Shown here piece by piece: positions 1 through 9,718 of a stretch of 64,000 nucleotides of DNA. A program made the position numbers and the translations under genes. Source of the DNA: Mycobacterium aquaticum (GTDB lineage Bacteria > Actinomycetota > Actinomycetes > Mycobacteriales > Mycobacteriaceae); assembly GCF_002086485.1 (NCBI RefSeq), contig NZ_MVHF01000001.1, positions 368,946 through 432,945 of the forward strand. Reading direction: 5' to 3'. Each line of letters opens with the position of its first letter. The first letter of the stretch is position 1. The notes below the pieces were generated by a model that was not told where the DNA came from, searched no databases, and saw nothing but the letters and a program-made list of their open reading frames with translations.

Positions 1-745
1 CGATGGCCGGGATCTCCAGTGGCAGCAGCGAGTACCGGGGATACACCACCCGGGCGTCGCCCTGTTGCAGCGCGCGGACGACGGCCGCTGCCGTGGCCTC
101 CGGGGGTACCGGCGGCAGGGTTGTGGGAGCCGTTGTCTTCCAAGGGAGTTCGTCGATATCCCGGAGCGCGGTGTCGGTGGCGCCGGGTACCACTTCGAGC
201 ACCCGAAGTGGAGTTTCGGCGAGTTCCAGTCGCAGGGATCGCGTGGCCTGGGCGAGGGCGGCTTTGGATGCGGCGTAGTACCCGAGCAGCGGCAGTGGCA
301 CGGCTTGCACTGTCGAGGTGACGTTGACGATCGTGCCGCGCCCCGCGGCGTGCATCGCCGGCAGCACTGCGGCGGTCAGCGCGAGCGGGGACCACAGGTT
401 CACTTCGAAGATTGCGCGGGCCGCAGCCGTATCGGCCACCACGGACTGTGCGCCGGTCAGGTTGGCACCCGCGTTGTTGATCACGACGTCGACCACGCCG
501 TCGAGCGCGGCGATGGCGTCGCGACCGAGGGTGGCGGCAGCACCGGGTTCGGCCAGATCGGTCGGCATCACGATCGGCCGGGGCTGCCCTGACGGGGCGA
601 TCTGATCGGCGAGCTCGTCGAGCAGATCGTGGCGTCGGGCCGCCAGCACGAGTGTGGCACCCCGGGCTGCCAGTGCCAGGCTCAGTTCTCGACCGATGCC
701 GCTCGATGCGCCTGTCACAATAATTCGCTTGCCGCGCAGGTTCAT
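1..745 (-). CDS. Short-chain dehydrogenase/reductase, 3' end cut by window edge
   Basis: Reading the minus strand from ATG 745 gives an SDR that begins MNLRGKRIIVTGASSGIGRE, so the Rossmann motif TGxxxGIG is present, followed by an NNAG motif and a YYAASKAAL stretch holding the catalytic Tyr and Lys. It should be a cytosolic NAD(P)-dependent oxidoreductase; the substrate is not evident. The start at 745 has an AAGG about 7 nt upstream; an in-frame ATG at 760 would add five residues but has no ribosome site. The C-terminus runs past position 1. It is divergent from the IlvX-like gene, with a palindrome between them. Confidence 0.85.
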   Translation of the reverse strand, partial: MNLRGKRIIVTGASSGIGRELSLALAARGATLVLAARRHDLLDELADQIAPSGQPRPIVMPTDLAEPGAAATLGRDAIAALDGVVDVVINNAGANLTGAQSVVADTAAARAIFEVNLWSPLALTAAVLPAMHAAGRGTIVNVTSTVQAVPLPLLGYYAASKAALAQATRSLRLELAETPLRVLEVVPGATDTALRDIDELPWKTTAPTTLPPVPPEATAAAVVRALQQGDARVVYPRYSLLPLEIPAI

Positions 746-820
746 TCGTTGCCTTCGCATGAGTGTCGCCGTTCTTGCTGTCGGTCCACTTCCGCTTGCC
801 GCCACTTTCACCGTCGCACA

Positions 821-839
821 TTGATTGATAATCAGTCAA
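821..839. promoter_or_regulatory. Candidate operator palindrome between the SDR and the IlvX-like gene
   Basis: TTGATTGATAATCAGTCAA is a 19 bp near-perfect palindrome (arms of 9 around a central A with one mismatched pair). It lies in the 224 bp divergent gap and resembles TetR-family operators. No regulator gene is adjacent in the window, so the binding protein is unknown. Confidence 0.45.
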
Positions 840-969
840 GACATCCGGTCGTCTCAGCCGGGCCTGCTCTGGCGTCCGGCCCGATTGCCGACCACTATGG
901 GTGCGTGCGGCACAACGGGCATCAACACGAAATCGGAGTCGACGGTCTGATGCTGATGCGGGCCGGCCG

Positions 970-2514
970 ATGAGCACGAGCACCGGTGCGCAGGTGGTCA
1001 TCGCGCGGTTGCTCGCCGCGGGAGTCGACGTGTGCTTCGCCAATCCGGGCACCTCGGAGATGCACTTTGTCGCGGCACTCGACTCGGCGCCGGAGATGCG
1101 GCCCGTGCTGTGCCTGTTCGAAGGCGTGGCCACAGGGGCGGCCGACGGCTATGCGCGCATCGCTGCGCGGCCGGCCGCCACGCTGCTGCACCTCGGACCG
1201 GGCATGGCGAACGGTCTGGCCAATCTGCACAACGCGCGACGCGCCTTCAGTCCGGTCGTCAACATCGTCGGCGACCATGCGACGTACCACAAAACCCTCG
1301 ACGCCCCACTGGAATCCGACATCGAGGCGTTGGCCGAATGGACCAACGGATCTGTGCACCGGCCCGCGACGCCCGACGAGATTGCCGCAGCCGTCGACAG
1401 CGCTGTCCACAGCGCGACCGGTGAACCCGGCCGCGTGGCCACGGTGATCCTGCCCGCGGATTTCTCGTGGGGCCCAGCGGAGGCCGGCGTGCCGGTGCCG
1501 GCACAACGGCAACCTGCGGCCGCTGCGATGCCGATCGAGGCCGCAGCGGCGCTGCTACGTGAACGCGGCGCGCACGCGCTGTTGCTGCTCGGAGGCGCGG
1601 CCAACTCCGCGGAAGGGCTGATCGCGGCGGCGCGCATTGCGGCCACGACCGGAGCGCGGGCGCTCGTCGAGACCTTCCCGGCCCGCGTGGCCCGTGGACG
1701 CGGCGTGCCGCATTTCGACCGGTTGGCCTACCTCGGCGAGCAGGCGGCCGAACAACTCTCGGGCACAACGGATCTGATTCTCGTCGGGGCACGTTCGCCC
1801 GTCACGTTCTTCGCATATCCGGGCAAGCCGGGCGACCTCGTACCGCCCGGGACGACCGTGCATGCCGTGGCCCCCAGTGACCTGGAGAAGCTGGCCGATC
1901 ACCTCGGAGCCGCGCCCTATGTCGACAACCCCGCTGAGCTCGCCGCACTGCCCAGTGGTCCGCTCAACGCGCAGAACTGGGCCCAGGTGATCGCCACGCT
2001 GCTACCCGAGGACGCGATCATCTCCGACGAGGCGAACACCAGCGGCTTCTTCCTGCCCACCGCGACTGCGGGTTCGGCATCCCACGACCTGCTGACGCTG
2101 ACCGGTGGTGCGATCGGCCAAGGACTCCCGGTCGCTGTCGGTGCCGCCGTTGCCGCGCCGCACCGGCCCGTGATCGCGCTGCAGGCCGACGGCAGTGCGC
2201 TCTACACCATCTCGGCGCTGTGGACCATGGCCCGCGAGCGGCTCGACGTCACCGTCGTCATCCTCAACAACCATGCCTACGCGATCCTGCAACTGGAACT
2301 GCAGCGCGTCGGCGCGGCAGCAGCCGGTGAGCAGTCCCGCTCGCTGCTCGACCTCGGCCGCCCGGACATCGACTTTGTCGCCATCGCACAGGGATTCGGG
2401 GTTCCTGCCACGCGGGCGACCACCGCCGAGGAGCTCGCCGAGCAGTTCCGCGCCGCGCTCGCCGAGCCGGGCCCGCACCTGATCGACGCTGCGGTGCCAG
2501 GCTTGTCGGGCTAG
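970..2514 (+). CDS. ilvX: ThDP-dependent acetolactate synthase-like enzyme (IlvX type)
   Basis: A 514-residue thiamine diphosphate enzyme. The N-terminal Pyr domain has FANPGTSE and the FEGVATGAADGYARI segment with the activating Glu. The C-terminal PP domain has the QADGSALYT...NN metal/ThDP-binding signature. The length matches the mycobacterial IlvX family (about 515 aa), annotated as an acetolactate synthase large subunit homologue but closer in style to benzoylformate decarboxylase; true acetolactate synthase activity is not shown. ATG 970 (MSTSTGAQVV) was chosen over an upstream frame extension because the conserved fold begins there. The stop overlaps the convergent methyltransferase by 4 nt. 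Confidence 0.82.
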   Translation: MSTSTGAQVVIARLLAAGVDVCFANPGTSEMHFVAALDSAPEMRPVLCLFEGVATGAADGYARIAARPAATLLHLGPGMANGLANLHNARRAFSPVVNIVGDHATYHKTLDAPLESDIEALAEWTNGSVHRPATPDEIAAAVDSAVHSATGEPGRVATVILPADFSWGPAEAGVPVPAQRQPAAAAMPIEAAAALLRERGAHALLLLGGAANSAEGLIAAARIAATTGARALVETFPARVARGRGVPHFDRLAYLGEQAAEQLSGTTDLILVGARSPVTFFAYPGKPGDLVPPGTTVHAVAPSDLEKLADHLGAAPYVDNPAELAALPSGPLNAQNWAQVIATLLPEDAIISDEANTSGFFLPTATAGSASHDLLTLTGGAIGQGLPVAVGAAVAAPHRPVIALQADGSALYTISALWTMARERLDVTVVILNNHAYAILQLELQRVGAAAAGEQSRSLLDLGRPDIDFVAIAQGFGVPATRATTAEELAEQFRAALAEPGPHLIDAAVPGLSG

Positions 2515-3587
2515 CTCTTCAGTCGTTTGTGCAGGACCACCTCGGCCAGCGGGATCCGCATCTGTTGCGGGGCGGCGGCCAGCCGGGCAGCCACGCCGGC
2601 CTCGAGCCGGTCGAAGAACACCGCGTGGCGGCGTGCGTCGTCGAGCGCTTTGGCCAGCGCGCCGAACAAGGCGAACCGGCAGAACGCGGCCCACTGGGCG
2701 CCGAAAGCCCTTGCGTCATGGTCGGTGCGGTACTGATTGAAGAATCGGTCCTCGGCGTCGAACACCTCGAGATGCTCGATGGAGAGCCGTTCGAGACGGC
2801 CGGAGGGTGCGAACGGGGCCGCGAAATCCGCTGCGGCGCGGCCCATGACGGGCAGCGACATCCGATGCTGCTCGTCGCTGCTGATGACTGCGTCGGCGAC
2901 GAGCTCCCGCAGCGTGTCGGTGAGGGCGGACAGCAGTGGGCGATAACCGAAGTCGCCGTCCTCGGCGAGTCCCATCGTCAGCACCACGAGTTTGCCGCCG
3001 GGACACAGCTCGCGACCCCGGAAGGCCACGAACTCGTGCCAGTCGAACGCCGCCTGCCGCGTATAGGCGGCGCGCACGTGGCTGTCGGCGCTGTAGGCGA
3101 CCGCGATGTGATCGCCCACTGGCATCGGGACCCGCCCCAGCCACTGAATCGACCACGCCGACCAGCCCAGGTTGATGCTGTTGGACGGCAGGATCTGGCT
3201 GTAGTACGACCGGCCCACCGCGGAGCTGAACGCCGCCGCGTCGGTACGCAGATAGGAGGCCGGGTCATCCGCGAGCGTGCGGAACAGCGTGGTGAAATCG
3301 TTGTCCGGGGTGTCGGTGTGCGTCACCAGCACCGAATGTTCGGGGCGGGTGCGCCCCCGCAGCACGCTGACCGCGTTCGCGAGCGCGAGCAGGCCATTGT
3401 GCCCGGTACCCGCACCGTAATCGGCGACGACGATCGGCTGCGGCGGGCTCGGCAGCGGCACGGTGCGAGCGGCCTCCGCGAAAAGTGCGATCGCCGAACT
3501 CAATCCGGCTGCCTGCAACCGGGAACTCGGTGGCTGCTTTCGATCATCGCCGGGATCCGGGCGCACGACGAAGCTGGATTCCGGCAT
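2511..3587 (-). CDS. SAM-dependent carboxyl methyltransferase (SABATH-like)
   Basis: About 358 aa. VVADYGAGTGHNG is a SAM-binding motif I, and the middle segment INLGWSAWSIQWLGRVP resembles the SABATH/salicylate carboxyl methyltransferase fold (Methyltransf_7), where an S-x-W-S/Q region contacts the carboxylate. Likely methylates a small carboxylic acid; the substrate is unknown. Start ATG 3587 (MPESSFVV) lies 2 nt after the TAG of the upstream small membrane protein gene, so the two are probably co-transcribed; upstream in-frame starts would intrude into that gene. Confidence 0.7.
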   Translation of the reverse strand: MPESSFVVRPDPGDDRKQPPSSRLQAAGLSSAIALFAEAARTVPLPSPPQPIVVADYGAGTGHNGLLALANAVSVLRGRTRPEHSVLVTHTDTPDNDFTTLFRTLADDPASYLRTDAAAFSSAVGRSYYSQILPSNSINLGWSAWSIQWLGRVPMPVGDHIAVAYSADSHVRAAYTRQAAFDWHEFVAFRGRELCPGGKLVVLTMGLAEDGDFGYRPLLSALTDTLRELVADAVISSDEQHRMSLPVMGRAAADFAAPFAPSGRLERLSIEHLEVFDAEDRFFNQYRTDHDARAFGAQWAAFCRFALFGALAKALDDARRHAVFFDRLEAGVAARLAAAPQQMRIPLAEVVLHKRLKS

Positions 3588-3589
3588 GT

Positions 3590-3829
3590 CTAACTCCGTC
3601 GCCACCGCAGCAACAGTCCGATGAGTAGTCCCACGACGAAAATGATGACCAAGATCGACCACATCGGCGACTCGACGGTCACCCACAGCACGTGCACCCG
3701 GACCCGGTCACGGTTCTGCGCGACGAAGAGCGCGGCCAGCGCCACGAGGATCAGCGCCACCCAGTACCGCATCGCCAACCGGCGCACCGGCCCGACCGAC
3801 GGGTTCGCTTCGGTCTCGTCGCGAGGCAT
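3590..3829 (-). CDS. Small membrane protein with LapA/DUF1049-like domain
   Basis: 79 aa from ATG 3829 (MPRDETEANPSVGP). It shows two hydrophobic helices, YWVALILVALAALFVAQN and a C-terminal SILVIIFVVGLLIGLLL, separated by a short loop with several basic residues and ending in WRR. This is the topology of the LapA-domain (DUF1049) family found singly in many actinobacteria. The role is unknown. It directly precedes the carboxyl methyltransferase gene. An upstream in-frame start at 3868 would extend it by 13 residues without domain support. Confidence 0.7.
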   Translation of the reverse strand: MPRDETEANPSVGPVRRLAMRYWVALILVALAALFVAQNRDRVRVHVLWVTVESPMWSILVIIFVVGLLIGLLLRWRRS

Positions 3830-3876
3830 GCCACGACGGTAGTCGTTGCTGCGGCGACCATGGCACACTTCCCGCT

Positions 3877-4629
3877 ATGAGCAGCCGGCGAATCGCGGCA
3901 CCGATGGTGGCCGCCGCGATCGTGTCCCTGGTGGTCGGGGTCATCGGGTTCATCGTGGCCCTGGTCCTCAACGCGTTCGTACTCGACGAGTACGACGCGT
4001 ACGGAGAGGTGCCGATCCCAGGATCGGGCACGGTCCAGTTGCCCGCCGGTGAGGTCACCATCAGCTTCCACACGCTCACCACGGGGTCGGGCGGGGGCGT
4101 GCCTGTGCCGAGTTTGAAACTACAGCTCGTTCCCCCGGAAGGGTCGCCCGAGCCGGTCGTCACCGAAAGTCCCGGCGGCACAACGACGGTGAACAATGAC
4201 GCTCGGGTCCGGGTATGGGTGGCTCAGGTGGCCGAGGCCGGAAGCTATCACGTGGTCACCGACGGCGACGTGAACGGTTACATCAGTCCGCGGCTGGCGT
4301 TCGGTCACGGCAGTCAGTACGGCTGGGTGGTGTGGTTGTTCGTCGGGTTGTTCGTGCTTGGCCTCGTCGAACTCGTGGTCGCCCTCTGGTGGTCGGCGCG
4401 GACAGCGAAGCGGCCCCGCCCCGTCGGACCGCAGGAATTCCCGGTCTTCGGAACGGCGGATGCGCCGACGTACACGTCGCAGAGCTATGTTCCCGCACCG
4501 CCGAGCTATCCACCCACCGATCAGGGCGTGCGCCTCGAACAGCTGAAGACGCTGGCGGCGCTGCGTGATTCGGGTGCGCTGACCGACGCCGAGTTCAAGG
4601 CCGAGAAGCGCCGCATCCTCGACAGCTGA
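3877..4629 (+). CDS. Membrane protein with C-terminal SHOCT domain
   Basis: 250 aa. A transmembrane helix near residues 10-32 and another near 150-172 (WVVWLFVGLFVLGLVELVVA) enclose an exported beta-rich domain of about 110 residues. A proline-rich linker (PAPPSYPPTD) leads to a C-terminal SHOCT motif, LKTLAALRDSGALTDAEF followed by EKRRIL. SHOCT domains are short helical oligomerisation modules. Function unknown. Divergent from the LapA-domain gene, with only 47 nt between starts. Confidence 0.75.
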   Translation: MSSRRIAAPMVAAAIVSLVVGVIGFIVALVLNAFVLDEYDAYGEVPIPGSGTVQLPAGEVTISFHTLTTGSGGGVPVPSLKLQLVPPEGSPEPVVTESPGGTTTVNNDARVRVWVAQVAEAGSYHVVTDGDVNGYISPRLAFGHGSQYGWVVWLFVGLFVLGLVELVVALWWSARTAKRPRPVGPQEFPVFGTADAPTYTSQSYVPAPPSYPPTDQGVRLEQLKTLAALRDSGALTDAEFKAEKRRILDS

Positions 4630-4632
4630 CCG

Positions 4633-6006
4633 TCACGCCGCCCGCGACGCCAACCGCGACCGGTCGAACCGACCCGCAGGCACGAACCGGCCGAGCACCG
4701 CTTCGGCAGGTTCTCCGGCGAAATCGGCGATCAACTCGTACGCCGCTTGCTGGGAGGTGAGTCGCTCCACCGGCGTCGGATCATCCAGCAGACCAAAGAG
4801 TTTCGACGCGAACCGGTCGCTGGAGCTCGCCGCTGCGAAGAACAGGTTGCCGTACTCCGCGAACTCGGGATCCGACAGGAAGAGCCGAGTGACCAGCTGG
4901 GCAGCGCGAGCACGGTGTCGGTAGAAGTCCTCGAACGCTGTTGTCAGCCATGCGGTGTCGAACGGGCCGTCGTGTGCCGCGGCCTTGCGTACCAGTGCCG
5001 CGGCCTGCACGAGGCCGCCCTGCGCGCCCTGCCCGGCGATCGGGTCGTACGCCACCGCGGTGTCGCCCAGCGCCGCGACCGCATGCCCGCCGGCCGTGTG
5101 GCCGACCCCCGAGCGCACCACCTGGGTGACCCCGCCGGTCAACCACGAATGCGGGTCGTCGTCGATCACCGTCAATTCGCTGACCTCGGGCAGATCCCAG
5201 TCGATGTAGTCGCGGTGCAACTCGGTGATGGTTCGCAGTGCTGATTTGGCGCTGTCAACCCCGGCGAACCGGCGGTCCCAGTCGCTGTCCGGCTGGGCCC
5301 AACCGAGGAAAGCCCAGGACGGACCAGCGTCCTTGTGCAGATACGGACCCAACCACGAGTCGCCTTGATCGCTGATGACGGTGAAGGCGCTGTGTCTGCC
5401 GCCTGCAGCGCTGCGGTGCGCGAAAACCTCTGGCCCGTAGGGCAGTCCGGTTACCGTCAGGGCCAGCAGCCTGCGCTGCGGACGGTCGTACACCGTCCGC
5501 TCGGGATTGATCGGGAACAGTGACGAGAGTCCACCGCGGCCCGTCGCCACCAGGGTGAGGTCGGCGCCGGCAGCGATGCCGTCGAGGCGGGCCGGGTCGA
5601 TCGTGTCGACGACGAACCTCCCACCGCGCTGCTGGAACAGGGTGAGCCGGTCGTCGGCCTTGAGTCGGGTGTCGACTGCGACCCCGACGAAGCCGTCGAA
5701 CGACGCATCGAACGCGACCTCCTCGGGACGAGCCGGATCAGAACCGTTGACCACCCGCACGCTCTGGCCGGTCGAGGTCGGAGCGGTGGCCAGGTAAGTG
5801 TTGAGGCCAAGGCTCTCCTCGGCGCGCTGGGCTGTGCCGAAGATCAGCGCCGTCCCGGTCGCCGGCACGGCGTCGCGAAGGCTGCGCTGATCCCGGTCGC
5901 TGTACAACGTGACGTCAAACCCGTTGTCCAACAAACCCAGTGCGGCAGTAACCCCGGTCTGGCCGGCTCCGATGATGGCAGCGGAGCGCCCGCTCGATGT
6001 CGTCAT
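4633..6006 (-). CDS. FAD-dependent monooxygenase of the styrene monooxygenase (StyA) type
   Basis: 457 aa. The N-terminal dinucleotide fold AIIGAGQTGVTAALGLLDNG and the segment GTALIFGTAQRAEESLGL resemble the StyA/SMO family of two-component FAD epoxidases, which use FADH2 from a separate reductase. No StyB-like reductase is adjacent, so either an unlinked reductase serves it or the function differs. The GDTAVAYDPIAGQGAQGG stretch near residue 320 is the typical FAD-ribityl motif (GD...P..GQG). Convergent with the SHOCT gene, ending 3 nt away. Confidence 0.72.
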   Translation of the reverse strand: MTTSSGRSAAIIGAGQTGVTAALGLLDNGFDVTLYSDRDQRSLRDAVPATGTALIFGTAQRAEESLGLNTYLATAPTSTGQSVRVVNGSDPARPEEVAFDASFDGFVGVAVDTRLKADDRLTLFQQRGGRFVVDTIDPARLDGIAAGADLTLVATGRGGLSSLFPINPERTVYDRPQRRLLALTVTGLPYGPEVFAHRSAAGGRHSAFTVISDQGDSWLGPYLHKDAGPSWAFLGWAQPDSDWDRRFAGVDSAKSALRTITELHRDYIDWDLPEVSELTVIDDDPHSWLTGGVTQVVRSGVGHTAGGHAVAALGDTAVAYDPIAGQGAQGGLVQAAALVRKAAAHDGPFDTAWLTTAFEDFYRHRARAAQLVTRLFLSDPEFAEYGNLFFAAASSSDRFASKLFGLLDDPTPVERLTSQQAAYELIADFAGEPAEAVLGRFVPAGRFDRSRLASRAA

Positions 6007-6099
6007 GGCACCGACTATGGGCGCACCGCCGCTCGGCGTTAAGCAACAGGCTCAGCGTGATCGCAAAGCCTCACCGGCTCGTCCCTCGCCGGTGCATCG

Positions 6100-6732
6100 T
6101 CAGTGGCCGCGCGCCACCCAGTCGTCATAATTCACGATCTCACCGCCGATGGTGGTGGTGTCACCGTGTCCGGTGTAGACCACGGTCTCTCCGGGCAGTG
6201 CGCCGAGCCTTGTGCTGATGGACTCCAGGATGGTCGGAAAATCGGAGTAGGAGCGCCCGGTGGCACCGGGGCCGCCCTGGAACAGCGTGTCGCCGGAGAT
6301 CACGGCGCCCAGCTCGGGTGCAGACCAGCAGACCGAGCCGGGGGAGTGTCCGGGGGTGTGCAGGGCATGCAGTTCGATACCGCCGACTCGCAGTACCTGA
6401 TTGTCGGCGACGGGACGGAACTCGTTGTCCGGGTGGATTTCTCGCCACAGCATCTCGTCAGCGGGGTGCAGCAGCACCGGCGCGTCCAGGGCCTTGGACA
6501 GTTCGGGTGCGACGGTGATGTGGTCGTTGTGCCCGTGGGTGCACACGACCGCGACCACGTTGCGTCCGTTGACGGCGTCGATGATGGGGGCGGCGGTGTG
6601 GGCGGCATCGAAGACCACGACGTCGGTGTCGTCGCCGACGAGCCAGATGTTGTTGTCGACGTCCCAGGTGCCGCCGTCGAGGGAGAAGGTACCGGAGGTG
6701 ACCACTCGCTGGATCGCGCTCATGGCGCTCAT
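6100..6732 (-). CDS. MBL-fold metallo-hydrolase coupled to mscR
   Basis: 210 aa from ATG 6732. The zinc-binding motif CTHGHNDHI (HxHxDH), a second His in [11 protein letters not shown], Asp in SGDTLFQGG and a C-terminal GHGDTT give a glyoxalase II-like metallo-beta-lactamase site. The start overlaps the mscR stop as ATGA, so the two are translationally coupled, as I recall for Rv2259-Rv2260. A role in hydrolysing mycothiol thioester or related products of MscR is plausible but inferred from context. Confidence 0.85.
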   Translation of the reverse strand: MSAMSAIQRVVTSGTFSLDGGTWDVDNNIWLVGDDTDVVVFDAAHTAAPIIDAVNGRNVVAVVCTHGHNDHITVAPELSKALDAPVLLHPADEMLWREIHPDNEFRPVADNQVLRVGGIELHALHTPGHSPGSVCWSAPELGAVISGDTLFQGGPGATGRSYSDFPTILESISTRLGALPGETVVYTGHGDTTTIGGEIVNYDDWVARGH

Positions 6733-7814
6733 AGTACGACCACCGATCGCAGCACCTGACCGCCGTGCATCTTTGCGAAGGATTCTTCGACGGCGTCGAG
6801 GCTTATGCGTTCGGTGACGAACTTCTCCAAGGGCAGGCGGCCCTGCAGATAGAGGGATATCAGGGTGGGGAAGTCGCGCTCGGGTAGGCAATCGCCATAC
6901 CACGAGGACTTCAATGATCCACCGTGGGAGAAGAAGTCGATCATCGGCATATCGAGCCTCATGTCGGGCGTCGGGACACCGACCAGCACCACGGTGCCGG
7001 CAAGATCGCGGGCGTAGAACGCCTGCTTCCAGGTTTCGGGGCGGCCGACCGCGTCGATCACGACGTCGACGCCGAAGCCGTCGGTGAGGTCCTGGATGGT
7101 TTCGACTGGGTCGAGTTCTCGGGCGTTGATGGTGTGGGTTGCGCCGAAGTCGCGGGCCCAGTTCAACTTCGCGTTGTCGGTGTCGACGGCGATGATGGTC
7201 TTGGCGCCGACGAGGTTTGCGCCGGCGATGGCGGCATCGCCCACTCCGCCGCACCCGATGACGGCGACGGTGTCGTTGCGCGTGACCGCCCCGGTGTTGA
7301 TGGCGGCGCCGATGCCTGCCATGACACCGCAGCCGAGCAGCCCGGCGACAGCAGGGTCAGCGGCAGGGTCCACCTTGGTGCATTGACCTTCGGCCACCAG
7401 AGTCTTGTCGGCGAAGGCGCCGATGCCCAGGGCGGGCGTGAGTTCGGTGCCATCGGTGAGTGTCATCTTTTGCTTCGCATTGTGGGTGTCGAAACACAGA
7501 TGGGGGCGGCCGCGCTTGCACGCGCGGCATTCCCCGCACACCGCGCGCCAGTTGAGTATCACGAAGTCGCCGGCGGCGACGTGGGTGACTCCCTCACCCA
7601 CCGACTCGACGACGCCTGCGGCCTCGTGTCCGAGCAGAAAAGGGAATTCGTCGTTGATACCGCCTTCCCGGTACGTCAGATCGGTGTGACAGACCCCACA
7701 GGCCTGGATGGCCACCACGACCTCGCCAGGACCGGGATCCGGTATGACGATGTCGACCAACTCGACGGGAGCTTTGGCGCTACGGGCGATGACGCCACGG
7801 ACAGTCTGGCTCAT
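6729..7814 (-). CDS. mscR: S-nitrosomycothiol reductase / mycothiol-dependent formaldehyde dehydrogenase
   Basis: 361 aa, the same length as mycobacterial MscR, and almost every segment matches my memory of Rv2259. It is a zinc medium-chain dehydrogenase: catalytic zinc ligands in CGVCHTD and GHEAAG, structural zinc cysteines in [15 protein letters not shown], and the NAD-binding [15 protein letters not shown]. It reduces S-nitrosomycothiol and oxidises the formaldehyde-mycothiol adduct in the cytosol. Start ATG 7814 (MSQTVRGVI) fits the family; ATG 7820 two codons upstream is possible. First gene of a two-gene operon with the MBL hydrolase. Confidence 0.93.
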   Translation of the reverse strand: MSQTVRGVIARSAKAPVELVDIVIPDPGPGEVVVAIQACGVCHTDLTYREGGINDEFPFLLGHEAAGVVESVGEGVTHVAAGDFVILNWRAVCGECRACKRGRPHLCFDTHNAKQKMTLTDGTELTPALGIGAFADKTLVAEGQCTKVDPAADPAVAGLLGCGVMAGIGAAINTGAVTRNDTVAVIGCGGVGDAAIAGANLVGAKTIIAVDTDNAKLNWARDFGATHTINARELDPVETIQDLTDGFGVDVVIDAVGRPETWKQAFYARDLAGTVVLVGVPTPDMRLDMPMIDFFSHGGSLKSSWYGDCLPERDFPTLISLYLQGRLPLEKFVTERISLDAVEESFAKMHGGQVLRSVVVL

Positions 7815-7854
7815 GCCCATAACGTAGTACTTAGGGAACCGAACCGTCGGCCGC

Positions 7855-8760
7855 ATGCGCACCTTCGCGATACCGTTGGTTGTGGTCGACGATCGAACCG
7901 AACTCCTCGTCGTCGCGCGGTCGGCGTACCGGCGAAACGACTGGCGCACCAGCTACGAGTCCTTCAGTCGTGTGGAGGGTGTGCAAACGCTCGACACGGA
8001 CGATCTCGCGGTTTTCGCCGCGGTGGCCTGGCGGCAGGGCCACGGCGGAGAAGCCGTGCGAATCAACGAACGTGTCCACACCCGCTTGTTGCGCACAGAC
8101 CCGGTTCAAGCTGCCATGAAGGCGGCCGAGCTCGGCCTCGCCTGGCTGGCTCGCGGCCATCTCGCGCTGGCCCGGAATTGGGCTCAGCGCGCCGAGGTGC
8201 TGCTGCGCGGTGTTCCCGAGGTCGGCGCACACGGTTATGTGACGTATCTCATCGGGGTGATGGCGGCCGATGCCGACGAAACGAGTCAGCTCGGCGAGGC
8301 AGCGCGGACCTTGACGGGTATCGCCGAGCGCATCGACGACGTGGCCGTGACGACGCTGGCGCGCGTGCTCGAGGGGCTGAGCGCCGTTGCGGCAGGCGAC
8401 GCCGCCGGTATGGAGACGCTCGACGACGTCCTGGTGCCGATGCTCGACGAGCGGGTGCCGATCGAGTGGGCCGGTGACGTCTACCGGCGGGTGCTGAGCC
8501 TGGCGCAACGTCGTGCCGACCGGGAGCGGCTGCGGTCCTGGGCTCGGTCGATGCAACAGTGGTGCGAATCCACGCAGGCCTCGCCATCGGCCTACCGCGC
8601 AATCTGCGATGTGTACCAGCTCTCGGTGGAGTCGAGCGCCGACACCGCCGAGTTGATGCGGCGCGGTGTCGACTTGCGCCGGCTGGTCGCCGAAGTGGAC
8701 GCCGTCGCGGCCGGTTTGGCCGACGGATTGCTCGCCCGTGGGATGGGGCGGACCGGCTAG
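7855..8760 (+). CDS. Helical-repeat (TPR-like) protein of unknown function
   Basis: 301 aa, cytosolic, with no signal peptide. Alanine/leucine-rich helix pairs such as [20 protein letters not shown] and repeated A/L/R spacing suggest a tetratricopeptide-type solenoid, like the C-terminal scaffolds of LuxR-type regulators but without an ATPase or HTH. Divergent from mscR with 40 nt between starts. It ends 11 nt before the serine hydrolase GTG, so the pair may be co-transcribed. I do not recognise a specific family. Confidence 0.65.
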   Translation: MRTFAIPLVVVDDRTELLVVARSAYRRNDWRTSYESFSRVEGVQTLDTDDLAVFAAVAWRQGHGGEAVRINERVHTRLLRTDPVQAAMKAAELGLAWLARGHLALARNWAQRAEVLLRGVPEVGAHGYVTYLIGVMAADADETSQLGEAARTLTGIAERIDDVAVTTLARVLEGLSAVAAGDAAGMETLDDVLVPMLDERVPIEWAGDVYRRVLSLAQRRADRERLRSWARSMQQWCESTQASPSAYRAICDVYQLSVESSADTAELMRRGVDLRRLVAEVDAVAAGLADGLLARGMGRTG

Positions 8761-8771
8761 ATTGGCGCTCT

Positions 8772-9605
8772 GTGAGCGTTGCGGATGTTCTGCAGGTCCT
8801 TGACGACTGGCCGGTGCCGACCGCGGCCGCCGCGGTGGTCGGGCTGTCCGGAGTGCGCGCCACGCACGGCGACACGGCCAAGCCGTTCGCGCTGGCGTCG
8901 GTGACCAAACCACTGGCGGCGCGGGCTGCGCAGATCGCCATCGAGGAAGGCGTCGTCGAACTCGACACACCGGCCGGGCCGCCGGGCTCGACGATCCGCC
9001 ATCTGCTCGCGCACACGTCCGGTGTGGCCATGTTGTCGACCGAGATCCTCGCCAAGCCCGGTACCCGGCGCATCTACTCCAACACCGGATTCGCGTTGTT
9101 GGCGCAGGCGATCGAGAAGGAGTCGGGGATCGAGTTCGGTCAGTACCTCGCCGAGTCGGTGTTCGAACCACTGGGGATGTCGGCGTCGACGCTGTCGGGA
9201 GGGGCCGAGGCCGCCGGATTCGGGGGCACGTCGACGGTCGCCGACCTGGCGAAGTTCGCTCGTGAGCTGCTGCGACCGGCGCTGGTTTCGCCGGAGATGC
9301 ACAGGGCCGCGACCGAGGTGCAGTTTCCCGGTCTCTCCGGCGTGTTACCGGGATTCGGCGCGCAGCGGCCCAATGACTGGGGACTGGGTTTCGAGATTCG
9401 CGACAGCAAATCGCCGCATTGGACCGGCGCTGCCAACTCGCCGTCGACGTTCGGTCATTTCGGCCAGTCAGGAACGTTTGTGTGGGTGGATCCCGATGCG
9501 GATGTGGCGTTGGTGGTGCTGACCGACCGCAACTTCGGGGAGTGGACGTATCCGCTGTGGCCCGCAATATCTGATGGTGTCCTGAGAGAAATCGGGCCAG
9601 ACTAG
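8772..9605 (+). CDS. Serine hydrolase of the beta-lactamase/penicillin-binding protein-like family
   Basis: 277 aa from GTG 8772. The class C-type active site is visible: ASVTKPLAA supplies the S-x-x-K pair (nucleophile Ser), IYSNTGFALLA supplies the Y-x-N motif, and GHFGQSGTF is the H-x-G-like third element. No signal peptide, so probably cytosolic. As I recall it corresponds to Rv2257c. It lies 113 nt upstream of the DUF3145 gene and 11 nt downstream of the TPR-like gene. The substrate is unknown; esterase or peptidase activity is possible. Confidence 0.82.
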   Translation: MSVADVLQVLDDWPVPTAAAAVVGLSGVRATHGDTAKPFALASVTKPLAARAAQIAIEEGVVELDTPAGPPGSTIRHLLAHTSGVAMLSTEILAKPGTRRIYSNTGFALLAQAIEKESGIEFGQYLAESVFEPLGMSASTLSGGAEAAGFGGTSTVADLAKFARELLRPALVSPEMHRAATEVQFPGLSGVLPGFGAQRPNDWGLGFEIRDSKSPHWTGAANSPSTFGHFGQSGTFVWVDPDADVALVVLTDRNFGEWTYPLWPAISDGVLREIGPD

Positions 9606-9718
9606 CGCAACATAGGCCACACAAGGCACAATAGACACGCGCGACACAACTGCATTACTCGATCGGTATCGCTAGGTCGTTGGGGAAGACGTCCCTCGTG
9701 AAGCCGAAGGAGAAGCAG

